Source: Sulfurimonas sp.
GTDB taxonomy: Bacteria > Campylobacterota > Campylobacteria > Campylobacterales > Sulfurimonadaceae
NCBI GenBank assembly: GCA_021732045.1
Contig: JAKFWK010000004.1
Coordinates: forward strand, 30,964-94,963
Reading direction: 5' to 3'
Length of the DNA stretch: 64,000 bases
Shown here: positions 38,919 to 47,971 of the stretch, in pieces
How positions within the stretch are numbered: position 1 is the stretch's first letter
Layout of the letters: each line of letters opens with the position of its first letter
The notes under the pieces: model-generated
The model's database searches: none
What the model was told of the DNA's origin: nothing
The model's input: the letters and a program-made list of their open reading frames with translations, nothing else
Program-made: the position numbers and the translations under genes

Positions 38919-39986
38919 CTAAATTACTATTGGCATTACTACTGTTTTAAAATTATCATCACTTAAAATAAATGGTAAGTTACTCTCATTCAGTCCAATT
39001 GTAAAATCAACGCTATTTATAGAATTTAAAAAATCTAAAAGATATTTACTATTAATAGCAATTATAAATGGTGATGAAAATCCAGTTGAAAAACTCATTT
39101 CTGTTTTTGCTTCAATATTGTCATCACTAAGAGATTCAAAAGTTATTAGATCATTTAAAAAAGTCATTTTTACATCAGATGAGATAGTTGTTATTTGCTT
39201 TATTGATTCTATCATTTTGGCTTTTGGTAATATTAAATTTTTTAATATATTTTTTGGAATTATTCTAGAGTATTCAGGAAATTTACCATTTATAAGTTTT
39301 GTAAAAAATGTGTACTGCTTTGAGATAATAATTAAACTAGTTTCATCATAAAAAAGTTTTAAATTATCATAAAAAAGTTTTTGTATTTCTACTATTGCTT
39401 TTTTTGGAATAATTATTGATAACTCTTTATTACTTCTATTTTCAAGAGTAACAATAGCTAATCTTCTTGTATCAGTTGAAGCAAAATTTATATTGTTTTC
39501 TTTTATATCAATTAAAGCACCATTTAACTCAAATTTTGGATTATTTGTATCAATTGATGGAGTTACTTTTTTAAGAGAGTCAATTAAAGATTGAGAATCT
39601 ATTGAAATTTGTTCTTTTCCAATAGGTTCAGGAAATTCAGGAAATTCATTGTGAGAAAATGTTGGTAATTTAAAATTAGAGTTAGATTGTGAAATATATA
39701 AAATATCATTTTTTGTTTCTAAATTTATTTTGTCATCTTTTAATATTTTAATAATATCTAACAGTTTTTTACCATTAGCAGTAATACTACCATCACTTAC
39801 TATTTCTACACTCTCTGTTGATACTAAAAAACCTATTTCATAATCTGTAGCTTTTATAGTTAATTTAGAGTTTAATGCTTCAATAAAAATATGAGAAGTT
39901 ATTTGAGATGTATCTCTTTTTTCTAAAAATGGTTGAGCATGGATTAAAATATTTTCAATAATTGATTTTTGTATTGTTATTTTCAT
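38919..39986 (-). CDS. dnaN: DNA polymerase III beta sliding clamp
   Basis: 355 aa. Ring-forming clamp with three repeated domains. Recognisable pieces are the N-terminal KITIQKSIIENILIHAQPFLEKR, LPTFSHNEFPEFP near 110, STDTRRLAI near 175 and the C-terminal FTIGLNESNLPFIL...VMPIVI. It is second in the dnaA-dnaN-gyrB string. The 165-bp gap to dnaA contains some near-consensus DnaA boxes. Confidence 0.96.
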   Translation of the reverse strand: MKITIQKSIIENILIHAQPFLEKRDTSQITSHIFIEALNSKLTIKATDYEIGFLVSTESVEIVSDGSITANGKKLLDIIKILKDDKINLETKNDILYISQSNSNFKLPTFSHNEFPEFPEPIGKEQISIDSQSLIDSLKKVTPSIDTNNPKFELNGALIDIKENNINFASTDTRRLAIVTLENRSNKELSIIIPKKAIVEIQKLFYDNLKLFYDETSLIIISKQYTFFTKLINGKFPEYSRIIPKNILKNLILPKAKMIESIKQITTISSDVKMTFLNDLITFESLSDDNIEAKTEMSFSTGFSSPFIIAINSKYLLDFLNSINSVDFTIGLNESNLPFILSDDNFKTVVMPIVI

Positions 39987-40034
39987 TTGAAATCCTATTT
40001 ATTTAATAAAATTTTAGTAATAGTAGTAGGGTAA

Positions 40035-40123
40035 TGTGAATATGTGATTATCACCATTTGAACCCTAAATTAAGAGTTTTTATATGTAACAAACCACTAC
40101 AACTTTTTTCACATCTATTCACT
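40035..40123. promoter_or_regulatory. Near-consensus DnaA boxes in the dnaA-dnaN gap
   Basis: TGTGAATAT (40035-40043), TTTTTCACA (40105-40113) and CTATTCACT (40115-40123) differ from TTATTCACA or its complement by one to two bases. They lie in the 165-bp gene-free gap. They could be weak sites of a bipartite origin of the kind known in Helicobacter pylori or an autoregulatory element. Confidence 0.35.
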
Positions 40124-40151
40124 TTAGCAATTATATCTTTTTTTCTAATTT

Positions 40152-41462
40152 TTATGAAGATGAAGTAATTTTATTGGTAAGCTCTTCTATTTTGACTTTA
40201 AAATCTTCATCATTTTGTATTAATTCATTTATTTTTTTAAGAGTATGACTTATTGCAGTATGATCTTTCATTCCAAAGTATTGAGCTAGCTGAGGCATTG
40301 TATTTTGTGTTAATTCACGACATAAATATATAGAAATTCTTCTTGCATAAACTAGATTTTTACTTCTACTTTTTGAACGGATTTCACTTGGTTTAATATT
40401 TAAATCTTTTGCAACACTTTTAGTTATAGTATCTAGAGTTAAATTTGCAAGATTTTCTTGAACTTGATCTCTTAATACATTTTTTGTAAAATCAAGTGTT
40501 ATATCAACATGCATAAGTTTTGAATAAGCGTGGAGTTTAGATAAAATACCCTCTATTTCACGAACATTGCTCTCTATAACCGTTGCAATATAGTTGATAA
40601 TATCTTTAGTTAAAATAACTCTATTTATTTCACATTTTTTTTCAATAATAGCGATTTTTGTCTCAAGTTCTGGTGGTTGAATATCTGCAATAAGTCCATG
40701 CTCAAACCTACTTTGAAGCCTTTTTTCAAGCCCTGCTATCTTTTTTGGATGTTTATCAGCAGTTAAAATAATTTGTTTTCCTTCACCTTTAAGTGCTTCA
40801 AAAGTGTGAAAAAATTCTTCTTGGATTGTCTCTTTATTACTTAAAAATTGAATATCATCAATAAGTAAAACATCACAATTTCGATATTTTTCTTGAAATC
40901 TTTCCATAGTTTTGTTTTTTATATGTCTAATAAAATCATTTAAAAACTGCTCAACCGTGGTATAAATAACAACCTTTCCTTGATTTTGAAAAATATTTCC
41001 AGCGGCTTGCATAAGATGAGTTTTACCAAGCCCAACACCACCATGAATAAAAAGAGGATTATATAAAATTCCAGCTTTTTCACTTACACTTTTTACAGCA
41101 GCATAAGCAAATTGATTTGAACCACCGACCATAAAATTGTCAAATGTAAATGATGGATTTAAAAGAGAGTGAATTGGTTGTTTTTGTATATTTTTTTCTT
41201 TTATTATAAATTTTTCTTTAGAATTTATAAGTGTTATTTCGATATTTACTTTTGAATCACTATTTATTTCAAAAAGATGTTGAATTTTGTTTTTATATTT
41301 ACTTTTTATCCAATTTAAAACTAAAGCATTTGGAGCATAAAATATTGCTAAATTAGTACTAGATTTTTTTAAATCATAAATTAAATGTTTAACATACCTA
41401 TCATATTCAATCTCAGATATCTCATCTTTAAGTAAATTTAAAACTTTTTGACCAATATTCAT
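40152..41462 (-). CDS. dnaA: Chromosomal replication initiator protein DnaA
   Basis: 436 aa. AAA+ domain with Walker A GGVGLGKTHLM near 140, Walker B LLIDDIQFL near 200 and sensor SRFEHGL. The C-terminal DNA-binding domain IV has the signature DHTAISHTLKKI near 405, which contacts TTATTCACA-type boxes. It reads leftward with dnaN and gyrB. The gap to ruvC upstream has exact or near-exact DnaA boxes, consistent with autoregulation and an origin there. Confidence 0.98.
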   Translation of the reverse strand: MNIGQKVLNLLKDEISEIEYDRYVKHLIYDLKKSSTNLAIFYAPNALVLNWIKSKYKNKIQHLFEINSDSKVNIEITLINSKEKFIIKEKNIQKQPIHSLLNPSFTFDNFMVGGSNQFAYAAVKSVSEKAGILYNPLFIHGGVGLGKTHLMQAAGNIFQNQGKVVIYTTVEQFLNDFIRHIKNKTMERFQEKYRNCDVLLIDDIQFLSNKETIQEEFFHTFEALKGEGKQIILTADKHPKKIAGLEKRLQSRFEHGLIADIQPPELETKIAIIEKKCEINRVILTKDIINYIATVIESNVREIEGILSKLHAYSKLMHVDITLDFTKNVLRDQVQENLANLTLDTITKSVAKDLNIKPSEIRSKSRSKNLVYARRISIYLCRELTQNTMPQLAQYFGMKDHTAISHTLKKINELIQNDEDFKVKIEELTNKITSSS

Positions 41463-41585
41463 ATATAATCCTTATATGTTAATAATATCAATTTTCTTAT
41501 AAAAAATGGTTAAAATTTATGTGAATAACTAGATTGTGAATAGTGTGAATAGTTAAAATTTGATATATAATATAATGGGAGAGGT
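41463..41585. other. Candidate replication origin (oriC) between dnaA and ruvC
   Basis: A 123-bp gene-free, AT-rich gap. Three same-orientation DnaA boxes lie at 41520-41528 (TGTGAATAA), 41535-41543 (TGTGAATAG) and 41544-41552 (TGTGAATAG), the last two directly abutting. Next to them, 41471-41519 is nearly pure A/T and would serve as an unwinding element. dnaA reads away to the left and ruvC to the right. This matches the known layout of Helicobacter-type origins (box cluster beside a DUE near dnaA). It is short for a full oriC, so further sites may be needed. Confidence 0.6.
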
Positions 41586-42071
41586 ATGATAATTTTAGGA
41601 ATAGACCCAGGTACGAGAAATATGGGTTATGCCATTATAAATTTAGAAAATTCAAAGATTTCGCTTATTGAAGCCGGTCTTATAAAAATAAAAGCAGAAG
41701 AGTTACAATTTCAAATCCCGCAGATGGTTGAGGCATTTGAGGGAATATTTAAAAATCATAAGATAGATGAAGTTGCAATAGAAGACATTTTTTATGCACA
41801 TAATCCAAAAACAACTATAAAATTGGCTCAATTTCGTGGAGCTATCTCACTACTTATTCTTCAATATTTTGGGCAATTTAGTGAATACACAGCACTACAA
41901 GTTAAAAAATCATTAACAGGAAATGGCAAAGCCGCTAAAGAACAGGTCTCATTTATGGTAAAAATGTTACTAAATATAAAAAAAGAGATTAAACCTCTTG
42001 ATATCACAGATGCTATGGCAGTTGCAATTACACACTCACAAAGAGTTAACTTGCTTCAAATCAAAAAGTAA
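41586..42071 (+). CDS. ruvC: Holliday junction endodeoxyribonuclease RuvC
   Basis: 161 aa. Resolves Holliday junctions together with RuvAB. The first acidic residue is in [16 protein letters not shown] (Asp6-7 region), the second in [14 protein letters not shown] near 65, and the final acidic pair in [12 protein letters not shown] near 140-147. Divergent from dnaA across the candidate origin, a conserved neighbourhood in Campylobacterota. Confidence 0.95.
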   Translation: MIILGIDPGTRNMGYAIINLENSKISLIEAGLIKIKAEELQFQIPQMVEAFEGIFKNHKIDEVAIEDIFYAHNPKTTIKLAQFRGAISLLILQYFGQFSEYTALQVKKSLTGNGKAAKEQVSFMVKMLLNIKKEIKPLDITDAMAVAITHSQRVNLLQIKK

Positions 42072-42118
42072 AATTTTATAAACAGTATAATTTTGTCAAT
42101 TAATCACTAAGGCACAAA

Positions 42119-43084
42119 ATGAATCCATTTACAAATTTACCTGAGGGTCACCCAGCAAGAGTATATCTTGAAGAAAATCAGTTAATTAGAGGACTGATAG
42201 CGAGTATTAACAGCATCGATATTGAGAATAATTATGAAGAGTTTAAAGAGAAGTTTACAAGACTCTGCTTGATAGAAAAACATTTTGCTAGAAAAGAGAA
42301 CCAATTGTTTCCATATCTGGAAAAATATGGCTGGACAAGTCCATCTCAAGGTATGTGGGCATTTCATGATGATATTCGTGCAATAGTAAAAAATGCCAGA
42401 AATTTAGTTCAAGCAAATGAGCTATTGTCTTTGAATATAGTATTACAAAATCTTTTTCATAATCTTGAACATATAATGCAAGTTGAAGAGGGAAGGCTTC
42501 TTCCAAGAGCATTAGAGATGCTTCAAGAAGATGATTGGAAAGAGATGAGAAGTGGAGATGAAGAGATAGGTTGGATGTTTGATGAAGTACCTGCTCCATA
42601 TCCTGCACATGAAGAGGGTGAGTATATTCACCCATCACAAGATACAAAAAAAAGAAAATTACCATTTTCACTTGAGGGCAGAATTAATCTTCAAGAGGGA
42701 TTTATGTTGCCAGAGCAGATTAACTGGTTACTGAAATTTATGCCTGTTGATATCACTTATGTTGATGAAAACGATATAGTAATTTTTTATAATCGTGGTG
42801 AAGATAGAGTATTTCCAAGAAGTGCTGGAATTATAGGTCGTGAAGTAAAGTTTTGTCATCCTCCAAAGAGTGTTGATCAAGTTCTTACGATTCTTCGTGA
42901 GTTTAAAGCTGGTAGAAGAGATGAAGCTGAATTTTGGATAACATTTAAAGGCAAATTTATTCATATCCGTTATTTTGCTATAAGAGATAATAATGGCTCA
43001 TACAAGGGCGTTATAGAGGTTTCTCAAGATGTTACTCACATCAGAGGTTTAGAAGGTCAACAAAGACTACTAGATTGGGAATAG
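42119..43084 (+). CDS. Hemerythrin-like domain and PAS domain protein (DUF438-related)
   Basis: 321 aa, soluble. Residues 1-140 form a hemerythrin-like four-helix bundle with HFARKENQLFPYLE, AFHDDIRAIV and HNLEHIMQVEEGRLLP, giving His and Glu ligands of a probable di-iron site. Residues about 205-315 are a PAS domain (VDITYVDENDIVIFYNRGEDRVFPR). This is the DUF438 architecture, suggesting an O2 or redox sensor with no output domain of its own. It follows ruvC by 47 bp, with ppnP next. Confidence 0.85.
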   Translation: MNPFTNLPEGHPARVYLEENQLIRGLIASINSIDIENNYEEFKEKFTRLCLIEKHFARKENQLFPYLEKYGWTSPSQGMWAFHDDIRAIVKNARNLVQANELLSLNIVLQNLFHNLEHIMQVEEGRLLPRALEMLQEDDWKEMRSGDEEIGWMFDEVPAPYPAHEEGEYIHPSQDTKKRKLPFSLEGRINLQEGFMLPEQINWLLKFMPVDITYVDENDIVIFYNRGEDRVFPRSAGIIGREVKFCHPPKSVDQVLTILREFKAGRRDEAEFWITFKGKFIHIRYFAIRDNNGSYKGVIEVSQDVTHIRGLEGQQRLLDWE

Positions 43085-43112
43085 GATATAATTCTAAAAA
43101 AAAGGTAAAAAA

Positions 43113-43424
43113 ATGTTAAGTTTTAAAAATGTAAATATAGTAAAAAAAGCGAATATCTATTATGATGGAAAAGTTACAAGCAGAAGAGTTGATTTTGAAG
43201 ATGGTTCTATGAAAACTCTTGGAATTATGATGCCTGGTGATTACACTTTTGGGACGGATGCGGCTGAAATTATGGAAATTATGAGTGGAGATTTAGATAT
43301 AAAGCTTCCAGGAGAAGAGTGGAAAACTTTAAACACTCCAGAGACTTTCAATGTACCTGCTAACTCTTCTTTTGATTTGAAGATAAAAACTGTAACTGAT
43401 TATTGTTGCTCGTATATTAAATAA
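43113..43424 (+). CDS. ppnP: Pyrimidine/purine nucleoside phosphorylase (DUF1255)
   Basis: 103 aa single cupin. The family pattern [21 protein letters not shown], then [20 protein letters not shown] and LPGEEWKTL, matches YaiE/PpnP proteins. It cleaves various nucleosides with phosphate to base and ribose 1-phosphate. A clean AAAAGGT precedes the ATG. It is 28 bp behind the hemerythrin/PAS gene. Confidence 0.92.
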   Translation: MLSFKNVNIVKKANIYYDGKVTSRRVDFEDGSMKTLGIMMPGDYTFGTDAAEIMEIMSGDLDIKLPGEEWKTLNTPETFNVPANSSFDLKIKTVTDYCCSYIK

Positions 43425-43433
43425 TCCAAATTT

Positions 43434-44312
43434 TTACTTTTGAAAAAATAGACTTACTGTTTTTTCAATTGCTAAAATTGTAAAGCCTACTATTAATCCA
43501 ATAAAAAGTTCAGCACCAATAATTGGTATAAAACTCACTACATTGTGAAGTGACTCTATATTGTGAACAAATATTCCACCACCAACTAACAACATAGCAA
43601 TTACACCTACAATTGATAATAACTTGATAATTTTAGGTAGAGAGATTACTAAACTATTGCCGATTTTTTTATATACTTTCTTTCTGAAACCACCAACTTT
43701 TTCCGAAATTTTTATTAGAGCGATTCCTATATCATCTATTCGCACTAAGAAAGCAACAATTCCATAAACCCCAATAGTTGCAAGCACTGAAATAGCAGAA
43801 GCAATGGTAATTTGCATAGTCAATGGTTGCGATGCTACGGTTCCAAGCGCTATGATAATAACCTCGATAGAGAGAATAAAGTCTGTTAATATTGCTGACT
43901 TAATCTTCTCTTTCTCAAGGGCTAAAAGATCTTTTTCACTCATAATCATTTCTGCTAATGGTTTTTTGTGATGCTTATTTGGGGTAAAGTATTCGTATAT
44001 CTTTTGTGCCCCTTCAAAGCTAAGATAAGTGCCACCAAGAATAAGAATGGGGATGATTAATTGTGGAGTAAAAGCACTAAGCAAAAAAGATAGGGGGAGC
44101 AAAATTAGTTTATTTCTAAATGAGCCTTTTGTTATTGCCCAAAGAACAGGAAGTTCTCTTGATGCACTAAAACCGGCTGCTTTTTCAGCGCCTACGGCTA
44201 AATCATCGCCTAAAACACCAGCTGTTTTTTTAATAGCAATCTTACTTATGGCAACAGTATCATCAAATAAAACAGCGATGTCGTCTAAAATTGCAAAAAA
44301 ACCACCGGTCAT
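43434..44312 (-). CDS. DUF808 (YedI-type) membrane protein
   Basis: 292 aa. The N-terminus MTGGFFAILDDIAVLFDDT and GVLGDDLAVGAEKAAGF are the DUF808 signature, and four to six hydrophobic segments follow (about 70-105, 145-170, 180-205, 230-260, 265-285). Function of the family is unknown. It lies downstream of rnj on the same strand after 39 bp. Confidence 0.88.
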   Translation of the reverse strand: MTGGFFAILDDIAVLFDDTVAISKIAIKKTAGVLGDDLAVGAEKAAGFSASRELPVLWAITKGSFRNKLILLPLSFLLSAFTPQLIIPILILGGTYLSFEGAQKIYEYFTPNKHHKKPLAEMIMSEKDLLALEKEKIKSAILTDFILSIEVIIIALGTVASQPLTMQITIASAISVLATIGVYGIVAFLVRIDDIGIALIKISEKVGGFRKKVYKKIGNSLVISLPKIIKLLSIVGVIAMLLVGGGIFVHNIESLHNVVSFIPIIGAELFIGLIVGFTILAIEKTVSLFFQK

Positions 44313-44351
44313 TTAGGCTTCTTTAAATTAATTTTTAAACTCTTTTACCAT

Positions 44352-46280
44352 CTATTGTATAAATACATGTGGAACAATAAGAGGATATCTTTTCATTTTT
44401 CTATAGATATGCTTTCTTACAACTTGACGAAGGTCATTTTCTAGGGCTCTTGGGTTTTCTATCAATCCCTCTTTGATGTTGATTAGGAAGTGTTCAAGAA
44501 CTTCTTCCATCTCTTTTGCAAAAAACTTATCTTGCTTGTCGGCTACTAGACCAAATGTTGTAACTACAGGTTTAGATATCATTTTAGAGTGTTGCCCATC
44601 AATCTGAGCAATTATCATAACTATTCCATCAGAAGCTAGTTTTTGTCTATCTAAGACTATATCATCATCAATTTTATGGTTGTTTTGGTTGTCAATGTAT
44701 GTCTTACCAGTTCTAACTGATTTAACTTTTCTCATATATTTTGGAGCAACTTCGATAGTGTCTCCATCGTTCATAATACCAATATTTCTCTCGGGGATAC
44801 CACACATTATAGCAGTTTCTTGATGCTTCATTACATGGTTGTATTCGCCGTGAATTGGTAAGAAGAACTTAGGGTTAACAAGGCGGAGCATAAGTTTTTG
44901 CTCTTCTATCGAAGCGTGCCCTGAGACATGGATATCTTTTTCTGATGTTACTTTAGCACCAGCGCGTTGTAGATGGTTTAGCATCGCAGAGATAGAGCCC
45001 TCATTGCCGGGAATTGCTCTTGATGATAAAACAACTAAATCATTTGGCTTAATTTTAACATGTCTATGCTCACCTATAGACATTCTAAAGAGAGCAGAGC
45101 TTGTTTCACCTTGAGAGCCAGTTGTAACTATCAGAACCTCTTTATCATTCATATCAGCTAACTGTTCTGGTTCTATAAAGATATTTTTTGGTAATTTAAT
45201 GTAGTCATACTGCATACAAATCTCTAGATTTCTCTCCATTGAGCGACCTATTACACAAACTTTTCTTCCATATTTTACGCCATATTGGATAGCTTGATAG
45301 ACACGATGAATGTTTGAGCTAAATGTAGATAGTAAAACTCTACCCTCAGCCTTTGCAAAAACTCTATCCATAGCTGGAGCAACACTAAGTTCAGATGGTG
45401 TTGGCACTGTGTTGTATGAGTTTGTTGAGTCACTTAAAAGACAAAGTACACCTTTTTCTCCATAATAAGCAAGTCTGTGAAGGTCCGCAGTATAGCCATC
45501 TACAGGAGTGTAATCGATCTTGAAGTCTCCCGTGTGAATAACAGTTCCAGCTGCAGTTGTAATAGCCAAAGATGATGAGTCAATAATTGAGTGAGTCATG
45601 TGCATCCATTCAATCTTAAAGTCTTTACCTATATCATAAACTTTTCTTTTTTCGATTGGGTTTAGATATTTTTTAAAATCTTTTATGTGATGCTCATCAA
45701 ACTTGCCAGCAATCATAGCAAGTGGTAGAGGTGAACCATATATAGGAAACTGCATCTCTTTAAAAAGGTATGGCATTGCGCCAATATGATCTTCGTGAGC
45801 GTGAGTTATGATAATCGCCTTTATTTTATCCTTTATCTCTCTTACATAGCTAAAATCAGGTATTAGTATATCGACACCATGCATATCTTCATCTGGAAAG
45901 CTCATTCCAACATCCACCAAAATAGCTTCTGTTTGTGTCTCAAATATAGTTATATTTCCACCAATTTCGCCAAGTCCACCAAGTGGAGTGATGCGAATCT
46001 TATCTTTAGAGTTCAGATCAAGTTTGTAATGAGGGTTTAATCTCTGTTTGTGTGACTCTTGATTTGCAAAAACCATAGATTTTAAGCTTTCATCAATAGG
46101 TAAAGTTTGACGACGACGACTTTTTCCACCACCTTGTTTGTTGTTTGAAGCATTAGGATTGCTATTGTTTGGACCATTTGGTCTTCGGTTGTTATTGTTG
46201 TTGTGTGGCTTACGATCTTCTTGAGTATTTTGTGAATTAGTTACGATAACTTCACTCGTCTGTTGAGTCTCTTCTGACAT
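44352..46280 (-). CDS. rnj: Ribonuclease J
   Basis: 642 aa beta-CASP metallo-beta-lactamase RNase with 5'-exo and endo activity. The metal motif is THAHEDHIGAMPY near 158, and later HTGDFKID, VLLSTFSSNIHR and the beta-CASP HVSGHA and PIHGEY motifs are all seen. An N-terminal Asn/Gln/Pro-rich extension of about 70-80 residues (NNNNNRRPNGPNNSN region), as in Helicobacter RNase J, replaces the normal start and likely recruits RhlE. It overlaps the end of ksgA by 29 bp. Confidence 0.96.
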   Translation of the reverse strand: MSEETQQTSEVIVTNSQNTQEDRKPHNNNNNRRPNGPNNSNPNASNNKQGGGKSRRRQTLPIDESLKSMVFANQESHKQRLNPHYKLDLNSKDKIRITPLGGLGEIGGNITIFETQTEAILVDVGMSFPDEDMHGVDILIPDFSYVREIKDKIKAIIITHAHEDHIGAMPYLFKEMQFPIYGSPLPLAMIAGKFDEHHIKDFKKYLNPIEKRKVYDIGKDFKIEWMHMTHSIIDSSSLAITTAAGTVIHTGDFKIDYTPVDGYTADLHRLAYYGEKGVLCLLSDSTNSYNTVPTPSELSVAPAMDRVFAKAEGRVLLSTFSSNIHRVYQAIQYGVKYGRKVCVIGRSMERNLEICMQYDYIKLPKNIFIEPEQLADMNDKEVLIVTTGSQGETSSALFRMSIGEHRHVKIKPNDLVVLSSRAIPGNEGSISAMLNHLQRAGAKVTSEKDIHVSGHASIEEQKLMLRLVNPKFFLPIHGEYNHVMKHQETAIMCGIPERNIGIMNDGDTIEVAPKYMRKVKSVRTGKTYIDNQNNHKIDDDIVLDRQKLASDGIVMIIAQIDGQHSKMISKPVVTTFGLVADKQDKFFAKEMEEVLEHFLINIKEGLIENPRALENDLRQVVRKHIYRKMKRYPLIVPHVFIQ

Positions 46281-47058
46281 TAAAATTCCTTTGTATTATA
46301 TTGTGTAATTGGTGATAGTCAGCTGTAGAGACTTGATGAGGACGAATCGTTTGTGCGAGGTTTAGCTTTAAAAAAGCATCTTGAAGATTATTTTTTTCAT
46401 AAATTTCGGATAGGTTTTTCATGAGAGTTTTTCTAGGTTGCTTAAATGCAACTCTAAGCATACCCTCAAAAATCTCATCATTTCTATCACTACTTTTTTC
46501 TATTAAAAAAATTGCAGAATCTATTTTTGGCTGTGGTTCAAATGCTGTTGGTGGGACTCTCACGACTATTCGTGAGCTCCCTGCACTTTGAGTTATAACA
46601 CTCAAAGAACCGAATACTTTATCATTTTCATTCGCACAAAATTTTTCTGCAACTTCAAGCTGTACCATTACAAGTATGTTTTTACATTTTGGATCTGCGA
46701 GGGCCTTTAGAATTATGTTGGTCGCGATATAGTATGGCAAATTTGCCACCAAATCATACGATTCTTCTATAAGTTCACTCTTCCAAGCTTCTAATACATC
46801 TCCACAGTTTATGTGGAGTTGCTCGGTTGCGATCTCTTTCTCAAACTTTTTTTGTAATAGCTTACACAAATCGGTATCAACCTCAAAAGCTTCTACGCTT
46901 TTGACATCTACTAAATATTTAGTTAAATCACCTAAGCCAGGCCCAATTTCAACAATTTTATTGTTGTTATGGGGCATCGCTTCGATTATTTTTTGTAAAA
47001 CTACCTCATCTTTTAAGAAGTTCTGTCCATACTTCTTTTTTGCTATCACTTTATTCAT
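46252..47058 (-). CDS. ksgA: 16S rRNA dimethyladenosine transferase
   Basis: 268 aa (RsmA). Dimethylates A1518 and A1519 of 16S rRNA. The SAM-binding motif VEIGPGLGDLTK lies near 36, and NLPYYIATNI near 105 is the catalytic N-x-P-Y loop. The N-terminal AKKKYGQNFLKD is the family's hallmark. Upstream on the same strand are a 15-bp inverted repeat containing a TATAAT and a parS-like site. Overlaps rnj. Confidence 0.96.
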   Translation of the reverse strand: MNKVIAKKKYGQNFLKDEVVLQKIIEAMPHNNNKIVEIGPGLGDLTKYLVDVKSVEAFEVDTDLCKLLQKKFEKEIATEQLHINCGDVLEAWKSELIEESYDLVANLPYYIATNIILKALADPKCKNILVMVQLEVAEKFCANENDKVFGSLSVITQSAGSSRIVVRVPPTAFEPQPKIDSAIFLIEKSSDRNDEIFEGMLRVAFKQPRKTLMKNLSEIYEKNNLQDAFLKLNLAQTIRPHQVSTADYHQLHNIIQRNFNVRRDSTDE

Positions 47059-47067
47059 TGTGTGAAG

Positions 47068-47104
47068 TCTACTATAATATTACTTATATTAATATTATAG
47101 TAGA
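47068..47104. repeat. 15-bp perfect inverted repeat in the ksgA-hisF gap
   Basis: TCTACTATAATATTA (47068-47082) and TAATATTATAGTAGA (47090-47104) are exact complements with a 7-nt spacer. Each arm contains TATAAT in opposite direction, and the repeat begins 10 bp upstream of the ksgA ATG. It could be a paired-promoter or operator element; the ksgA transcript would start nearby. Confidence 0.6.
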
Positions 47105-47118
47105 TTGTGCAGCAGAAT

Positions 47119-47134
47119 TGTTCCATGTGAAACA
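47119..47134. promoter_or_regulatory. parS-like site 1
   Basis: TGTTCCATGTGAAACA differs by two bases from the ParB-binding consensus TGTTTCACGTGAAACA. Its complement is TGTTTCACATGGAACA, one base different from the site at 50234. It lies in a non-coding gap 15 bp from the inverted repeat. Clustering of two such sites close to the origin is what ParABS centromeres show. Confidence 0.6.
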
Positions 47135-47176
47135 TTTTGAAATCAATTGATTGGGCTTTGTATAAGTCATTAATAG

Positions 47177-47182
47177 TATAAT
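47177..47182 (+). promoter_or_regulatory. Probable -10 element for hisF
   Basis: TATAAT 31 bp before the hisF ATG at 47213, with AAAAAGAGG as Shine-Dalgarno. It would drive the hisF, phosphorylase-like and rlmN genes. Confidence 0.45.
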
Positions 47183-47212
47183 TTCGTATTGTAAAAAGAG
47201 GTTTAAACCATT

Positions 47213-47971
47213 ATGAATTATTTTGCTAAAAGAATTATTCCATGCCTAGATGTCAAAGATGGTCGTGTTGTAAAGGGTGTGAATTTTGTTGGACTTAGAG
47301 ATGCTGGTGATCCTGTTGAAGTTGCAAAGCGCTATAACGAAGAGGGCGCGGATGAGATCACATTTTTGGACATTACGGCTTCATCTGATAACCGCGACAC
47401 AATCGTGGATATTGTAAAACAGGTAGCAAGAGAGGTTTTTATACCATTAACTGTTGGTGGCGGCATACGAAAACTCGAAGATATATACAAACTTTTAAAT
47501 GTCGGATGTGATAAAGTTAGCGTGAACTCAGCGGCAATTAAACGCCCAGAACTTATAGATGAGGGGGCAAAGAGATTTGGCTCGCAGTGCATTGTAACGG
47601 CAATAGATGTAAAAAGAGTTGGCGACAGATATCATGTTTTTTTAAATGGTGGAAGAGAAGATACTGGGCTAGATGCAGTTCTTTGGGCTAAAGAAGTTGT
47701 TAGCCGTGGGAGCGGGGAGATACTTTTGACATCAATGGATGCTGATGGCACAAAAGCAGGTTTTGAGTTAAACATAACCCAGCTGATTAGCCAAGCTGTA
47801 AATGTCCCGGTGATTGCAAGTGGCGGTGCTGGGACGATGGAGCATATAAAAGATGCGTTTCTTCATGGAGCGGATGCCGCACTTGCTGCTACTATATTTC
47901 ACTATAAAGAGATAGATATAATGGAACTAAAGCATTATTTACACGACAACAATATACCGGTTCGCCTATGA
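47213..47971 (+). CDS. hisF: Imidazole glycerol phosphate synthase, cyclase subunit
   Basis: 252 aa TIM barrel. With HisH it makes IGP and AICAR in histidine synthesis. The catalytic Asp are in [12 protein letters not shown] near residue 11 and TAIDVKRV near 131. Phosphate-binding LTVGGGIR and ASGGAGT are present. No hisH is next to it, so hisF stands apart from a his operon. It is translationally coupled to the following phosphorylase-like gene by 4 bp (ATGA). Confidence 0.97.
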   Translation: MNYFAKRIIPCLDVKDGRVVKGVNFVGLRDAGDPVEVAKRYNEEGADEITFLDITASSDNRDTIVDIVKQVAREVFIPLTVGGGIRKLEDIYKLLNVGCDKVSVNSAAIKRPELIDEGAKRFGSQCIVTAIDVKRVGDRYHVFLNGGREDTGLDAVLWAKEVVSRGSGEILLTSMDADGTKAGFELNITQLISQAVNVPVIASGGAGTMEHIKDAFLHGADAALAATIFHYKEIDIMELKHYLHDNNIPVRL

